Assembly (NCBI GenBank): GCA_026393975.1
Contig: JAPKZD010000001.1
Coordinates: forward strand, 1 to 64,000
Source of the DNA: Candidatus Aminicenantota bacterium
Lineage (GTDB): Bacteria > Acidobacteriota > Aminicenantia > Aminicenantales > Saccharicenantaceae
Reading direction: 5' to 3'
Length of the DNA stretch: 64,000 nt
Part shown: positions 35,329 to 46,036 of the stretch, in pieces
Numbering within the stretch: position 1 is the stretch's first letter
Layout: each line of letters opens with the position of its first letter
The notes under the pieces: generated by a model
What the model was told of the DNA's origin: nothing
Databases searched by the model: none
Seen by the model: the letters and a program-made list of their open reading frames with translations, nothing else
Translations under genes and position numbers: made by a program

Positions 35329-37932
35329 TTACCCTCTACCACGATCTGTTGCTTGCTGAATCTGGATCGCAGGCGCAATGCGAATTCTAATCTCATCGTA
35401 AATAGCAATATCAACGCCTTCGCTGACTTCCAATGAAACTGCTATACCATAGGCAATCGGATTCAGAATTTTGCCAGCATCTTTACGGCAATTCACCTTG
35501 ATCTCGATGACATCCCCATCACTGAACGGTTCGGCTCTTTGGCCTTCAAAAATCTCATGTTGTACGGTACCCCGTCTTACTGCACGCCATCCATCATTTC
35601 CGCTACAACTTTCTTTTCTTTCTTTAGCTAGGGATATGCCACCAACTTCGAACCACAAACTCGCGATTCGATATTTCTGGGTAGTGGCAGCAACTGGTGA
35701 AAGCCAAGCCAAAGTGACAGTCAAACGTCTCCATTCCGGACGCGAGCCAAGTGATGGCGGCAATGGCAATCGGAAAACGTGGGCTTCACCATCCGAGAGC
35801 TGTCCAAAACCCAGCAGGGTTGCCCGTTGGTTAGTACAATCCAGGACGCGATCTACCTGCGGCATGCCATAGCCCATCCACCGACATATTAGCCCACTGA
35901 GTTGGCTGCCATTTTCTGGCGTGCGAAGCACCTCTGAAATCCGAGTGCCGATATCGCCCCAGGAGCAGCCATGCACCAGTATCGCCTTTAGTAGCGGAAC
36001 TTCATAAGTTCGCGGGTCTATTTCGGCCGCCTGCTCGTTGAAAATTTGCTGCAGCGAGTCGTAGCAAATCCCCGCAGCACGGCTGATTAACGCCGTGGCG
36101 TTGCTTGTGCCGCAACTATAGGAAGTTGCCATTAACTCACCAGCAAGACTGCCTGGCGAGGCAACCTTATTCCCAGGCGTAGTCCGAAAGATGGCTGGCT
36201 CGATGGTAATCAGCTCCGCTGGCCGCAACGGAAGCCGATACCATTGTTTGCCTCCGTTGAATACCATATCGGGTTTTACTGCACGGCGATAACCGCTTCC
36301 GAAGGCGGATACTGGGCTTGGCAGAATTTGCTCAAAGGGATCAAATCTGGTTCCTGGGTGAGCCACTTGAGATGCGTCATGATGGACGGCACCGACTGTT
36401 AGACCATTGATAGATTCCGCAGGAGAGAGCAACTTTCTATGTCGGGCGTCTCGATAGAGTGCTTTGATAGTTGCGGCCTCTAATTCGCTGGGCTGCAAGG
36501 AATCAAATTCATCGCGGGAAATACCCAATGAAACGGAGGTTGCATGATTCCCCGCGCTGACGACAAATAAAACGCCATACTTGACGCTCAGCCAGTCAAG
36601 CAACCTGGCGATAGGACTCATAGAACGAGTGAATTGCCTGCTTTGATCACCGATGGACAAATTAATGACCTTGGCTTGCGGGGCAATTGGGTCATCGCCT
36701 TGGTCGCCCTCGAATATCCTTCTAACAGCCCTATGAATAAGATCTACAGCAAGACAATCTTCTGGAACTCTTTCTGGACGAGGCATATTTGGCCAAGGAG
36801 TTGGTTTCATAATTGGCCGAACATAGATGGGTCTGGCAAGCGGAGCTGTTCCCTCATTGAGGTCGCCGTGAATAATGAGGGACGCCATGGATGTCCCATG
36901 GACACGTTCTGAGGCGGTGTAATCATCTGCTTCCCAGTTCTCGGGGTCATCGATTTGAACTCGTCCAGCCAACAATCGGTGGTTGGCCAAGGGCACTCCG
37001 TCCAGAAGCGCGATGGCCGGGTCACCGTCAGGTAAAGGCATTTCTTCAATCGCAGCGACTTCTACCTCGCCTTCCTGCGGCCTGTCGCCCACAACCATTT
37101 GGCCAACAGGCCTGAAAAACCAGACGTTTTCACACTTGGCTAGCTCGGTTGTGGGGTTCTCAACGATAGAGCGGATAGCGTTGGCCGGTAACTCGACCAA
37201 TAGGCCATGATAGGCGATGCCTTCGATAATGGATTGGCTCAGAATGCGGCCACCAAGTTGCCGCACGAGATCCGTGACTTGACCAGCGCTGGATTGCCGA
37301 CTCTCTGCACTTCCCCGGAACCAGAGTTCTGCTTCAAATGGGATGACTCTACTCTCGTCATACTCAAGATTCTCACGCCAGATCTCGATCAAGCCAGTTT
37401 CCAAAAGCCTATCTTGGACGTCCCATCGACGTATACTTTTGAGATGAAGAAACACATCTCTAAATTTGGCCAAACCATGTTCAAACTGCATGTCTTGATT
37501 GGCTTGATAACGTCGCCACAAAGATAGCATCTCATCAAGCGCCCGTTGATTGGTCATGACGAGGTATAGGCGTCCGTTCAATTCCTTCTCGGGATTTGAT
37601 TCATCGTAGAAATCTTGATCGGGAGCGATTTCGTCGCTCTCTAGCTCGCCCATCCATTCAAGACCCTCGATGAGTTTTACCGCATTGGCAAAATTCTCGA
37701 CACTGCCAACCGTCTCGATGACGAGTACTTGTTCAGGATCGCCGCCAGCCGTATTTTGCTGTATCTCGACGCGGTGGGCATTAAATGCCGCTTGAAGCTG
37801 GTTGAACATCGGCGAAAGCCGAGCGCCTTGCCTTGCAAGATCGGGCTTATGAACACGGCCGAATTGCGGCCGTTGTTTTGTTCGATCAGCCGCTACTGGA
37901 GTTGGGAAAAGCAGTAATGGGTGTTCAGGCAT
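35329..37932 (-). CDS. ietS: IetS-like S8 subtilisin protease of an AAA/subtilisin defence pair
   Basis: An 867-residue subtilase with the full catalytic set: D311 (IALLDGV), H345 (VHGTSMAS), oxyanion N462 (SAGNHAT) and S610 (CGTSNATAL). About 300 residues precede the protease domain and 200 beta-rich residues follow it. No signal peptide is present, so it acts in the cytoplasm. It overlaps the AAA ATPase gene by 8 bases. The pair matches IetAS, known as a plasmid stability toxin-antitoxin on Agrobacterium Ti plasmids and later shown to protect against phage. Here it sits between pglXI and brxHII. Confidence 0.88.
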   Translation of the reverse strand: MPEHPLLLFPTPVAADRTKQRPQFGRVHKPDLARQGARLSPMFNQLQAAFNAHRVEIQQNTAGGDPEQVLVIETVGSVENFANAVKLIEGLEWMGELESDEIAPDQDFYDESNPEKELNGRLYLVMTNQRALDEMLSLWRRYQANQDMQFEHGLAKFRDVFLHLKSIRRWDVQDRLLETGLIEIWRENLEYDESRVIPFEAELWFRGSAESRQSSAGQVTDLVRQLGGRILSQSIIEGIAYHGLLVELPANAIRSIVENPTTELAKCENVWFFRPVGQMVVGDRPQEGEVEVAAIEEMPLPDGDPAIALLDGVPLANHRLLAGRVQIDDPENWEADDYTASERVHGTSMASLIIHGDLNEGTAPLARPIYVRPIMKPTPWPNMPRPERVPEDCLAVDLIHRAVRRIFEGDQGDDPIAPQAKVINLSIGDQSRQFTRSMSPIARLLDWLSVKYGVLFVVSAGNHATSVSLGISRDEFDSLQPSELEAATIKALYRDARHRKLLSPAESINGLTVGAVHHDASQVAHPGTRFDPFEQILPSPVSAFGSGYRRAVKPDMVFNGGKQWYRLPLRPAELITIEPAIFRTTPGNKVASPGSLAGELMATSYSCGTSNATALISRAAGICYDSLQQIFNEQAAEIDPRTYEVPLLKAILVHGCSWGDIGTRISEVLRTPENGSQLSGLICRWMGYGMPQVDRVLDCTNQRATLLGFGQLSDGEAHVFRLPLPPSLGSRPEWRRLTVTLAWLSPVAATTQKYRIASLWFEVGGISLAKERKESCSGNDGWRAVRRGTVQHEIFEGQRAEPFSDGDVIEIKVNCRKDAGKILNPIAYGIAVSLEVSEGVDIAIYDEIRIRIAPAIQIQQATDRGRG

Positions 37933-38929
37933 CTTTCACCTCCGGCTCATCTTGTTGTGCTACTTTTACTGATCTGGCAGACCATTGCTGGAGGGTTTTG
38001 GATACAATATCCTTCATGTTAGCGTCCGGTTGGCCCAATACATACTGCCGAAATATTGTGGTACCGAATTCTTCGACTTCAGCAAAACTGGAGCCCAATA
38101 GCCGCTTGGCCAGATTGCCGCGAGCGTACTCCAGAGGAATGTTGATCCGGCGTTCGAATTTCTCAAACCACTCGGCTATTCGGGCACGAGTTGGGCCGGG
38201 CAGATTCATGCGGACCTGGAACCGACGCCATACTGCGCGATCTAGCAGTTCAGCGTGGTTGGTCGCACCGATCACCATGACATGGCTTGGCAGATTATCG
38301 ATCTGCATCAGCAATGAGCTGACCACTCGCTTAATCTCGCCGGTCTCGTGAAGGTCGCCACGCTCTTTACCGAGAGTTTCAAACTCATCGAAAAAGAGAA
38401 CACATTTCCTGGTAGAGGCAAACTCAAACAGCTTTTTCAGGCGCAGAGCTGTTTCTCCCAGGTAGGTGCCGACTACGCTTTCATATCGGACCACGAGAAG
38501 CGGCACCACGAGTGCCTCTGCTATCGCTTCGGCAAGGGACGTTTTGCCATTGCCGGGCGGGCCGATAAGCAGGAGACGGTTGCGGGGCTCCAGGTTATAG
38601 GCCCTGAGGAGATCCATTCGGTGGTGTTCCTGAACCAAGCTCTGGCAGATCTGCTGCACTTCCTCGGGCAGGATCAGCTGCGATAATTTTCGCTGCGGTA
38701 TGATCTCGTGAAACAGGGTACCCATACGCTGGTCGAGCATTGGCCCACCATTGGTGGCAAGACGTTCTACAGGGGCTGCGTTTAATAATTCTTCCAACTT
38801 TTCGGCCAGCACTTTGTGCTGCTTGCATCGTTCTTCGGCAATAATTGCCTCAACGACCTTTCTGAATGTGGCCTTGTCGCACCGTATTCCAGATTGGACA
38901 AGGCTAACTAATAGGTCCGCTCTTGCCAT
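37925..38929 (-). CDS. ietA: IetA-like AAA+ ATPase, partner of subtilisin
   Basis: A 334-residue AAA+ ATPase. I start at ATG 38929 because GGAGG lies 8 bases upstream inside pglXI and the start overlaps the pglXI stop (TAATG). Walker A is GPPGNGKT (123-130), Walker B VLFFDEF (177-183), sensor 1 GATNHAELLD, and arginine finger region RAVWRRFQVRMN. The domain is of the FtsH/spastin-like classic clade. In IetAS the ATPase is thought to restrain or activate the protease. The tight coupling to pglXI shows the pair is translated as part of the BREX message. Confidence 0.9.
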   Translation of the reverse strand: MARADLLVSLVQSGIRCDKATFRKVVEAIIAEERCKQHKVLAEKLEELLNAAPVERLATNGGPMLDQRMGTLFHEIIPQRKLSQLILPEEVQQICQSLVQEHHRMDLLRAYNLEPRNRLLLIGPPGNGKTSLAEAIAEALVVPLLVVRYESVVGTYLGETALRLKKLFEFASTRKCVLFFDEFETLGKERGDLHETGEIKRVVSSLLMQIDNLPSHVMVIGATNHAELLDRAVWRRFQVRMNLPGPTRARIAEWFEKFERRINIPLEYARGNLAKRLLGSSFAEVEEFGTTIFRQYVLGQPDANMKDIVSKTLQQWSARSVKVAQQDEPEVKDA

Positions 38930-41754
38930 TATTCGCCTCCTATTCGTGTTACTGCTTGATCGTACCACATGAGGAGCTTCGGGTCCTCCTGGAGGACGTT
39001 TTCGGGAATCTTATGGGCCACGGTGATGATTGTGGCGTAGTCGCGCTCCTGCCACGCCTTCTTGAACCCGGCGCGGACGGCCTCAAGACGAAACACCTTC
39101 AGGCGCTTCTGGCTGGACGTTCGGTATTCCTCGAACTCTTTGAGCAGCGACCTTTCGCGCAGCTTCTCCAGGTCGCCGGCCTTGTTCGGGTCGGGCACGT
39201 ACCAGCGATCCTTGCCCTTGGCTCGGAGGCTTTCATCGTTCTTGGGCAGGTTGCGCAATTCCTTGAAGTTGGTAGACAGGTAGCTGTGAATCTGGTTCGG
39301 CACCTCGCCCTTGCCGTCGTAACGCAGAAAGTTCTGTTCGAACAGTTCATCGAGTTCAAGTAGCTTCTCGGTTTTCTGCCATCCTCCGATTTCCTGCATG
39401 AACTGAGGCTTTAGCTCACCTGCCGTTTGGGGCTTTCTCAGTAGCTGCTGTCGAAGCCACTGGATAGCCGAGGACTCGTCGGTGACGAAAAGCTGGAGCT
39501 GCAGTACCTCGCGCACCTTCATGCGCTTCTTGTCGTACTCGGGCACCTGCTCGGGGAGGAAGTACATCCCATCCCGCTCGGAGAACCTCTGGGCAAGTCC
39601 GGCATAGAACTCAGCCGCGGACAGAGGAACGGTTACGCCGCGCTGGACATGGAAAGCCACCATGCGGTCGAAGAGCAGATAGTTCTGACGTTCGGCGATA
39701 AGCTCGGCTTGCTCGTCCTTGAAGACGAAGACAGGGAGTTGCTTCAGATGCGTGCGGCTGAAGTCCCAAACACCTTCTTCACTCCCGGCTATCAATCTGA
39801 AACGATCCTCAAGGCCACCGTTGGGTTTATAGGCAGAGATCACGAGATCTTGGTCGACTGCACCTGACCTGTTGACCGCGTTGAAGGACCGCTGTTGCTT
39901 GTCAAGGACGTGCACGTCTGCGATAACCAACCCAGATGATTCAACGGCTTGCTGTATTGCGCTCCAAACCGCATTCTGGCTGTTGTGGAACTCGATGGTT
40001 ATCCATCGCCCGGGTTTCAGTAGTCTGGCATACTCCTTGAACGCTCCAAACATCATGTGCGAGTAAAATGACAAATCTTTCTTGTGCACATAATTCAGAA
40101 CGCAATCTTTCTCAACAACGGTTCTTACTTTTAACCAAGCTTCGACAAACATGTTCAGCTCGGCATACTGGAGCGACTCTCCAAATGGTGGGTCAGTGAA
40201 GATATAGTCAACTGTCTCGCTGGGGATATTCCGCAGATTAATGATGCTTTGAGTCGAGACATAACCTGGCTCGTCTTCTTCCACTGCAAGTGACCGGAGC
40301 TTCTTGAGCTTGCGCCTCAGAACGTCGAAGACGTTTCTCTCAAGGTGAAGCGACGGCGTAAAGAGGGTACCGGTCACCCCACCACCCCCGCCGAAGTGGC
40401 CTTGCTTCCTGGATATGTAGTTGTTGATGGCACTCAAGCAGAATCTAAATAGCGAAGTGCGTTTATGTGATGAAAGCCGCTGTTGCCACAAGTAGCCGTA
40501 TGCGAATAGTGCCCTCTGCGTGTACATATGGCAAATGTGTGAGATGCCCGAGCCGTTAATGAGTTTGTTAGTTTGCCGCCCCGGAAAAAACTCGTCCGTA
40601 GGAATATGAGGCCAGGAGCGTCCCTCAAAGCGAGAAACTAAAATTTTCCTTCCTTCGTCCTTGATGATTTTCGTCTTGCGGGTCGATCCGGTTTTAGTCG
40701 TTTCCTCTACGAGAACAAGCTTCGGTACTCGTACCACCTTATTCAGAATCGGATCGAATGCTGCAGCGAATGGACGTTCGAGCTTGACGGCACCAGTTGT
40801 CTTGGAGGCAGCCTTGCCAACAGTTGTCCCACAATGTGGGCAAGGAAATGACTCTTGCATTGTTCCATCTTTGAGCGCTGCTTCCCAAAAAACAAATTCA
40901 TGGCTGCAATTTGGACATAGGAATAAGTCTGACCAAACTGCGCTCAAAACCTGACCACCAAAAACACCCTCATAAAGCCAACCAAGTTCCTTCTCAACCT
41001 TAGAAACGAGCTTCAGAGCCTCTTCTGTGAATGTCACGAGGGAAGAAAAGTCAGCATAATTGCTTGCAATAAAGGTGGCGACGGGAGACAAGTCCGATAA
41101 GATTGCCCGGCGTCCTCCGACACGCGATACGCGATTATTCTTGGAATCCAGAATCGTCCCATCGGTGCTGACCTGATAACCCATAGACGCCACGGCCTGT
41201 TTGCTCCCACATAGCCGAGCGGCCACTCCCGTCATCCCCGTCCCGCAGAACCCGTCAAAGACCACATCCCCCGGTTCGGTGTAATGGAGGATGTACCGCA
41301 TGATAGCCTTATGCGGCACCTTGGTGTGGTAGGAGTGGGCGTTGTAGATCGGATCGTTCTTGCCTTCGCTTACATCCGCGGCGAATGGCTCGCGGCTATA
41401 CGGCGTGCTCGGGTCGTAGGGCTTGCTGTAATGCCTGATGAAGTCAGCGATGAATGGGTTCGGGCAGGCGGTGTAATAAGGCGGGTCGGACAGCGCCAGA
41501 ATGTCCTCATCCGAGCCTATAGGGAATCCCTCGATCTTGCGGAACTCCGGGTCTTTTAGCTTCTCGCGCAGCATCTCCAGGAAGTGCTTCCGCCGCTCCT
41601 CGTCATTCGAGAAGGTCATGCCGAGACAGGTGACAGGACCGGAAGCGGCCTCATAGATCACATCAAACAGTCTGTCTGAGTCTGGGGCGGCGGGTACAAC
41701 TGCCTCCTTGAAGAGTCGTTCACTGCTTTCTTTGGGCTTAGTGCGTTTCTTCAT
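38929..41754 (-). CDS. pglXI: BREX-3 adenine-specific DNA methyltransferase PglXI
   Basis: A 941-residue methyltransferase. SAM-binding motif FDGFCGTGMTG begins near 166 and the catalytic motif TDPPFGES is near the middle, with another DPPY at 90-93. Two zinc-knuckle pairs (CPNC and CPHC) lie between the two halves of the domain, as in DUF1156-like enzymes. In type 3 BREX this enzyme marks host DNA at a non-palindromic site. It starts 5 bases after brxC, with GGAG upstream, and its TAA overlaps the ietA ATG by one base. The length is typical. Confidence 0.92.
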   Translation of the reverse strand: MKKRTKPKESSERLFKEAVVPAAPDSDRLFDVIYEAASGPVTCLGMTFSNDEERRKHFLEMLREKLKDPEFRKIEGFPIGSDEDILALSDPPYYTACPNPFIADFIRHYSKPYDPSTPYSREPFAADVSEGKNDPIYNAHSYHTKVPHKAIMRYILHYTEPGDVVFDGFCGTGMTGVAARLCGSKQAVASMGYQVSTDGTILDSKNNRVSRVGGRRAILSDLSPVATFIASNYADFSSLVTFTEEALKLVSKVEKELGWLYEGVFGGQVLSAVWSDLFLCPNCSHEFVFWEAALKDGTMQESFPCPHCGTTVGKAASKTTGAVKLERPFAAAFDPILNKVVRVPKLVLVEETTKTGSTRKTKIIKDEGRKILVSRFEGRSWPHIPTDEFFPGRQTNKLINGSGISHICHMYTQRALFAYGYLWQQRLSSHKRTSLFRFCLSAINNYISRKQGHFGGGGGVTGTLFTPSLHLERNVFDVLRRKLKKLRSLAVEEDEPGYVSTQSIINLRNIPSETVDYIFTDPPFGESLQYAELNMFVEAWLKVRTVVEKDCVLNYVHKKDLSFYSHMMFGAFKEYARLLKPGRWITIEFHNSQNAVWSAIQQAVESSGLVIADVHVLDKQQRSFNAVNRSGAVDQDLVISAYKPNGGLEDRFRLIAGSEEGVWDFSRTHLKQLPVFVFKDEQAELIAERQNYLLFDRMVAFHVQRGVTVPLSAAEFYAGLAQRFSERDGMYFLPEQVPEYDKKRMKVREVLQLQLFVTDESSAIQWLRQQLLRKPQTAGELKPQFMQEIGGWQKTEKLLELDELFEQNFLRYDGKGEVPNQIHSYLSTNFKELRNLPKNDESLRAKGKDRWYVPDPNKAGDLEKLRERSLLKEFEEYRTSSQKRLKVFRLEAVRAGFKKAWQERDYATIITVAHKIPENVLQEDPKLLMWYDQAVTRIGGE

Positions 41755-41759
41755 CTCAA

Positions 41760-44700
41760 TTACTCCACTACGATGCGCACCTTGCCCAGTTCCTTACCCT
41801 TAGTGAGCTGGTCCAGGTATTCCTCGAACCGCTTTCTCATCTCGGCCGAAGTGGCCGGTGAGCCGCCCGCAAGCAGGGCATCGCGCAGGTCCGCGATCTT
41901 GACCAAGACCTTGGTGAGCCCGGAGAGCACCTCCTGCAGGGCGTGGATGAAGGCCTGGTCCAGATCGTCCGGTAGGGCCCGCTTCTTGATGAACCCGTCC
42001 ACCAGCTTGCGCGGCTCGGACTTGAGCAGGCTCAGGTTACCCTTGGTGGTTGGGTCTTCGAGGTTGGCGAGCAGCGTCTGTGTCCAGTTTTCGACCAGCT
42101 TATCGAGCTCGCCGTCCAAGGCGTCGAGCATCGTCGCCGCGGGAGCCGTGGGCGGTTCCGCGCCCGGTTTGAAGTTGCAGTGCGGGCAGACCGGCGATGC
42201 TTCCAATTCCTGCTCGGTGAGCGCAAAGCAGCTCTTCAATCCCGCGAGCCGGTTCTGGAAGTCCGAGAGGTGCTGGCGCGGCATCAGGTCGATGGTGGAG
42301 AGCTTCTGCATATCCTTGAGCCGCTCGTCGCCCATGAGCTGGGCCTTGCGCTTGTCCTCGTTCACGCCAAGGCGCGCCTTGGCGTGCAGGGAGAGGTAGG
42401 CCAGCAGGTATGCCTTTTTGAGATCGCCGAGCTTGCGCTGGGTCTGCTGGCGGAAGATAGCCGCGCTCCGCTTAGCAGGGTCGCCGATCTGGGCGAGGAC
42501 CTCGTCCCGGACCGTCTTCATCTTGTCGATCCACTCGTGGCCGGTTGGCAGGACCGCCTCAGCGGTGGAGAGGTACGATGCCGTGGACCCGAGGTCGGCC
42601 ACCAGCTCCTCGAGCGACTTGATCTCGGCCAAAGAATCGAGCCCGTCCCGATGGGCGATCACTTCCGAGGCGTCGTAGCGGAAGTTCTTGAGCTTGCCGG
42701 TCGTCGTATAGGCTTGCAGGGATTCAAGGAAGGTCTTGGTCCCGTCCAGTTTGGCGCGCAGCTTCTTGACTTCTTCTTCAGCCAGCAGGCTGCGGCCCCA
42801 AAAAAACAATCCGTTCTGCAGGTTCTGCTGAATGAGCACGAGCCGCTCCACGGCGTTGGTGACGGCCTTCTGCAACTCCTGAACCGGCTCGTCCTTGCCC
42901 TGGGTGACCAGTTGGGCCATGCCCGGCGTAAGGCCGAGCAGTTCGAAGAGCGCCTTGAGCGCTGGGAGATTCCAGTCCTTGGGCCGCTCGATGTGCTTGA
43001 ACTGGGCAAGCTCGTCGATGCCGGTCCCGGCCAGTTGTGGTAGACCCGTGGCGTCGAACTTCTTGCCCGGGATGGAAAGGACCACTTCGCCGGAATAGAC
43101 CAGCGCGGCCAGCACTACCACGGCCCATTCGGGTTCGAGCCGAAGGCGGTCCTTGTCCATGTACTCGATACCTTTGTCATCCTGGACCAGCTCGGAACGG
43201 TTGACCACCTGGCCGTGGCCCTTCTTCTTGGCGACGCCAAGGATATGCTTGGCATATTTCGACCGGTATGGATCGAGCCGCTCGCCGTCGAGCAGTTCCA
43301 GGGCGTCCAGCACTGCGGTGGCCTGCTTGGTGCGGTTCTGTCCGGCGATGGCGCGCAGGGCGTCCTGCGCGGCCTGGGCCCGGTTCGCTCCGGTGATAAG
43401 CACCGAGAAGAACGGGTATTCGGGAGCCTGGTCCTGGAATTTCGTCCCAAGACAGATGCCCGCGGTGGTGTTCACCAGGTCGCGGAAGTTGATGCGCTCG
43501 TGGGAGCCAATACCCGGAAGCTCGCGGATGGACTTGCCCTTGGCCCACTCGGTTAGGGACTTGGCGCGCCCCTGGTAGGTGACCTCAAAGGCCGTGGTCA
43601 TGTTCTTCTGCAGCCATTGCACGAGGTCGCGCAGGAAGTTCGATGCCTTGGATTCGTAGGTGGACTTGGCATGGCCCGAGGCGGTGGATGCAAGGTCCAG
43701 GGCCGCCGCGTAATTTCGAAGCGCGGTGCGGAACTCCTCGTCGGTGTTCGCCAGGCGCAGGAACAGCTCGTCGGGCTTCTTCTCGTCCTTGAAGTGCGGC
43801 ACGTCGAAGGGTTGGATGAAGTAGAGGTAGAAATCCCGTGGCGGCACCGCCGTGGAGCGTTCGTTGGGTGCACCGAAAAACAGGTATCCCTGGCGTGCGG
43901 CCTTGCGCTCCAGCCATTCGAGCTCGTGCTGCCAGATCTTGTAGCCCGTCATATAGGTCTGGTCGGTGCACTCCATGACCCTCCGGAGCGCTTCGTAGTA
44001 GTAACGGTCGAGCTGCGAGGAGTCGAGGCTTTCAGCCCGCTTCTCGATCAGGGCATCGAAGTCGTCGGTCTTCTTGAGGTCCAGGTAGTATTGGTGGTTA
44101 TCCGGGTTGGACGAGATGAACTGACCGCTCACCGTCTTGTGGATTTCCCGCAGGACGGTCTCCACCTGGGAGAGCAGATCGTCGGCGGGATCGCCGCCCA
44201 GTTCCTCGATGCCGGGTTGAAAGAGGCACAAGCCGTCCCGCAGTTCCTCCGCTGTCGCGCCCAGGGAGGCGTAGATGTCGCCCGTCGTGAGCCGGTGGAC
44301 CGATAGCGCATGGATGAGCTGGGTTGCCATCGGTTTGTATGCCGGACGGGTGAAGGCCTGCTGGATGCGCGACTCGAGCACCTGGCTGCAATCGATGACC
44401 GCCTTGATGTCCGGGACAGCGCGGAAGGACGGATTCTCGCGCAGGGTCGTCCAGTAGCCGTCATAGGCGATGACCCCGGGCCGGTCGTCGGGCACGTTCT
44501 GGCCGAGGAGCTTCTTCATGGCCAGGGAAAGGGTCTTGAGCACCTCGCGCTTTTCCACTGCGGTGACCCGTTCAAAGGTGTCGATATAGTCCGGATGCAC
44601 GGGAAAGAGGCGCACGAACTCGTCCATACGCTCGTTCATGCGGCCGTAGAACTTGGCGAAGGGAGTCAGGTACTCTCGTATTTTCACTTGCTGGTCGGCG

Positions 44701-45488
44701 GTCTTCTTGAGCAGACGCTCGGCCACCACGAACTTGACATCCTTTCGGGCGATGAGGATTTGCTCGAAACGGTCCTTTACCCGGCGGATACTGTCGGCCA
44801 CGAAGGAAAAACGAGGACTATCGAAAATGGCTTCCTGGACGCCGGCAATGAAGCGGAACCGCAGGTCCTTACAGACCTCGCCGATCTCGCGCAGGAAGTT
44901 AAGATCGAGGATCAGCTCCTGATCCTTGCGCGTGCGCAGGTAGTCGAGCAGCTCGTCCACCACCAGGAGCAGGCCGTGGTCGGGAAACTCCTGGTGGAAG
45001 GCGGTCATCATCTCTTCGAAGGCGCGCTTGTTGTTGGGCACCTTGTCCGCGGGCGGAAAGGAATAAGACACACCCATTGCGGCTAGGTGCTCCTCCAGTT
45101 CGGCCACGAGGATGTCGCGCAGGGACATGGTGGTCGCGCCGATTTCGGTCCTGACCACCTTGAAGCGGCCGCCGATCTTGTCCACAGCTTTCGCCACACT
45201 CTTATCGTTCAGATGGGTCGCGAGATCGCCGTTTTCAGCCAGGGCGGAGATCACGGACATGAGGTGCGACTTACCGGTGCCGTAGTTGCCGACGACCAGC
45301 AGCCCCCTGCTATCTATGGGCTGGTCGAACTGAAGCTGAGGAACAACCAGGTTTACCAGCTTCTCGGCCATCTCCTCGGAGATGACGTAGGTCTGGACAA
45401 GTTGCCGGGCAGCAGCGGCCTCGTCGGCATCCCGCAGTTGCACTACCGATTCGATAGGCTCGAATTGAATCAGGTCTCCGTATTTCAT
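41760..45488 (-). CDS. brxC: BREX-3 large ATPase BrxC (PglY/DUF6079-like)
   Basis: A 1,242-residue P-loop ATPase, the largest BREX protein. ATG 45488 is preferred over 45530 because GGAGG lies 9 bases upstream and the longer frame would overlap the brxF end. Walker A is [12 protein letters not shown] (residues 65-76) and Walker [13 protein letters not shown] near 170. The rest is mostly helical, with a putative zinc pair CPHC near 1,090. BrxC is thought to assemble with PglX and BrxB/BrxF-type partners on DNA; it is essential for BREX immunity. Confidence 0.92.
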   Translation of the reverse strand: MKYGDLIQFEPIESVVQLRDADEAAAARQLVQTYVISEEMAEKLVNLVVPQLQFDQPIDSRGLLVVGNYGTGKSHLMSVISALAENGDLATHLNDKSVAKAVDKIGGRFKVVRTEIGATTMSLRDILVAELEEHLAAMGVSYSFPPADKVPNNKRAFEEMMTAFHQEFPDHGLLLVVDELLDYLRTRKDQELILDLNFLREIGEVCKDLRFRFIAGVQEAIFDSPRFSFVADSIRRVKDRFEQILIARKDVKFVVAERLLKKTADQQVKIREYLTPFAKFYGRMNERMDEFVRLFPVHPDYIDTFERVTAVEKREVLKTLSLAMKKLLGQNVPDDRPGVIAYDGYWTTLRENPSFRAVPDIKAVIDCSQVLESRIQQAFTRPAYKPMATQLIHALSVHRLTTGDIYASLGATAEELRDGLCLFQPGIEELGGDPADDLLSQVETVLREIHKTVSGQFISSNPDNHQYYLDLKKTDDFDALIEKRAESLDSSQLDRYYYEALRRVMECTDQTYMTGYKIWQHELEWLERKAARQGYLFFGAPNERSTAVPPRDFYLYFIQPFDVPHFKDEKKPDELFLRLANTDEEFRTALRNYAAALDLASTASGHAKSTYESKASNFLRDLVQWLQKNMTTAFEVTYQGRAKSLTEWAKGKSIRELPGIGSHERINFRDLVNTTAGICLGTKFQDQAPEYPFFSVLITGANRAQAAQDALRAIAGQNRTKQATAVLDALELLDGERLDPYRSKYAKHILGVAKKKGHGQVVNRSELVQDDKGIEYMDKDRLRLEPEWAVVVLAALVYSGEVVLSIPGKKFDATGLPQLAGTGIDELAQFKHIERPKDWNLPALKALFELLGLTPGMAQLVTQGKDEPVQELQKAVTNAVERLVLIQQNLQNGLFFWGRSLLAEEEVKKLRAKLDGTKTFLESLQAYTTTGKLKNFRYDASEVIAHRDGLDSLAEIKSLEELVADLGSTASYLSTAEAVLPTGHEWIDKMKTVRDEVLAQIGDPAKRSAAIFRQQTQRKLGDLKKAYLLAYLSLHAKARLGVNEDKRKAQLMGDERLKDMQKLSTIDLMPRQHLSDFQNRLAGLKSCFALTEQELEASPVCPHCNFKPGAEPPTAPAATMLDALDGELDKLVENWTQTLLANLEDPTTKGNLSLLKSEPRKLVDGFIKKRALPDDLDQAFIHALQEVLSGLTKVLVKIADLRDALLAGGSPATSAEMRKRFEEYLDQLTKGKELGKVRIVVE

Positions 45489-45522
45489 CGCTACTGCCCT
45501 CCTACACTTTCGCTCCTTGTTT

Positions 45523-46005
45523 TCATGCAACGGCCTCCGGGCTCACTACCAGGAAATCTCGTATGGGATATCGTTTGTATTCGGTATGGCCCGGCGTCGC
45601 GTAAAGCAACTGCTTGTCGTCGATCGAGCCTCCCCACGCCGCGACCACCGTCTTGTTCCGTGAGAGCCCCTGCAGGAGTCGCAGAGGATCCTGTTTTAAC
45701 GAGACATCAAACAGAATTTCGATATTGTCCAAGAGAATCACTTCGGCTGCAGATGCGGATGCGTACACGATTTCTGCAAGGAGGCGGGGCAACTGCAACG
45801 CTCGCTGGCGCTCGGTAAGGTCGAGCATGCGCCGAGTGAGCTCGAGATTGACGTTAACCAGCGGAGCCGCCGTGCGCTCATGCACATCCTGGAGCGCGGC
45901 GGTCTTGCCCGCACCGGCTGGGGCCACCAGTATGACGAGACGATGGTATAGCTCGGCCGCTTGGCCGATTCTTCGAATAACTCCGTCGGAAAGTGGCTCC
46001 GCCAT
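45523..46005 (-). CDS. brxF: BREX-3 P-loop protein BrxF
   Basis: A 160-residue small ATPase, the type-3-specific BREX component. Walker A is [12 protein letters not shown] near 29-40 and Walker [13 protein letters not shown] near 90. The RBS AGGAGG lies about 10 bases upstream of the ATG, and the gene is 34 bases before brxC. Its presence together with pglXI and brxHII is what assigns the system to type 3. Confidence 0.92.
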   Translation of the reverse strand: MAEPLSDGVIRRIGQAAELYHRLVILVAPAGAGKTAALQDVHERTAAPLVNVNLELTRRMLDLTERQRALQLPRLLAEIVYASASAAEVILLDNIEILFDVSLKQDPLRLLQGLSRNKTVVAAWGGSIDDKQLLYATPGHTEYKRYPIRDFLVVSPEAVA

Positions 46006-46036
46006 TATCGAAATCCTCCTGAACCCGGGTTGCTCA

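Noticed and set aside
29772-46005. DISARM system
   Set aside because: The split helicase resembles DrmD, but brxF, brxC, pglZ and brxA with PglXI define BREX type 3; no drmA, drmB or drmC is present.
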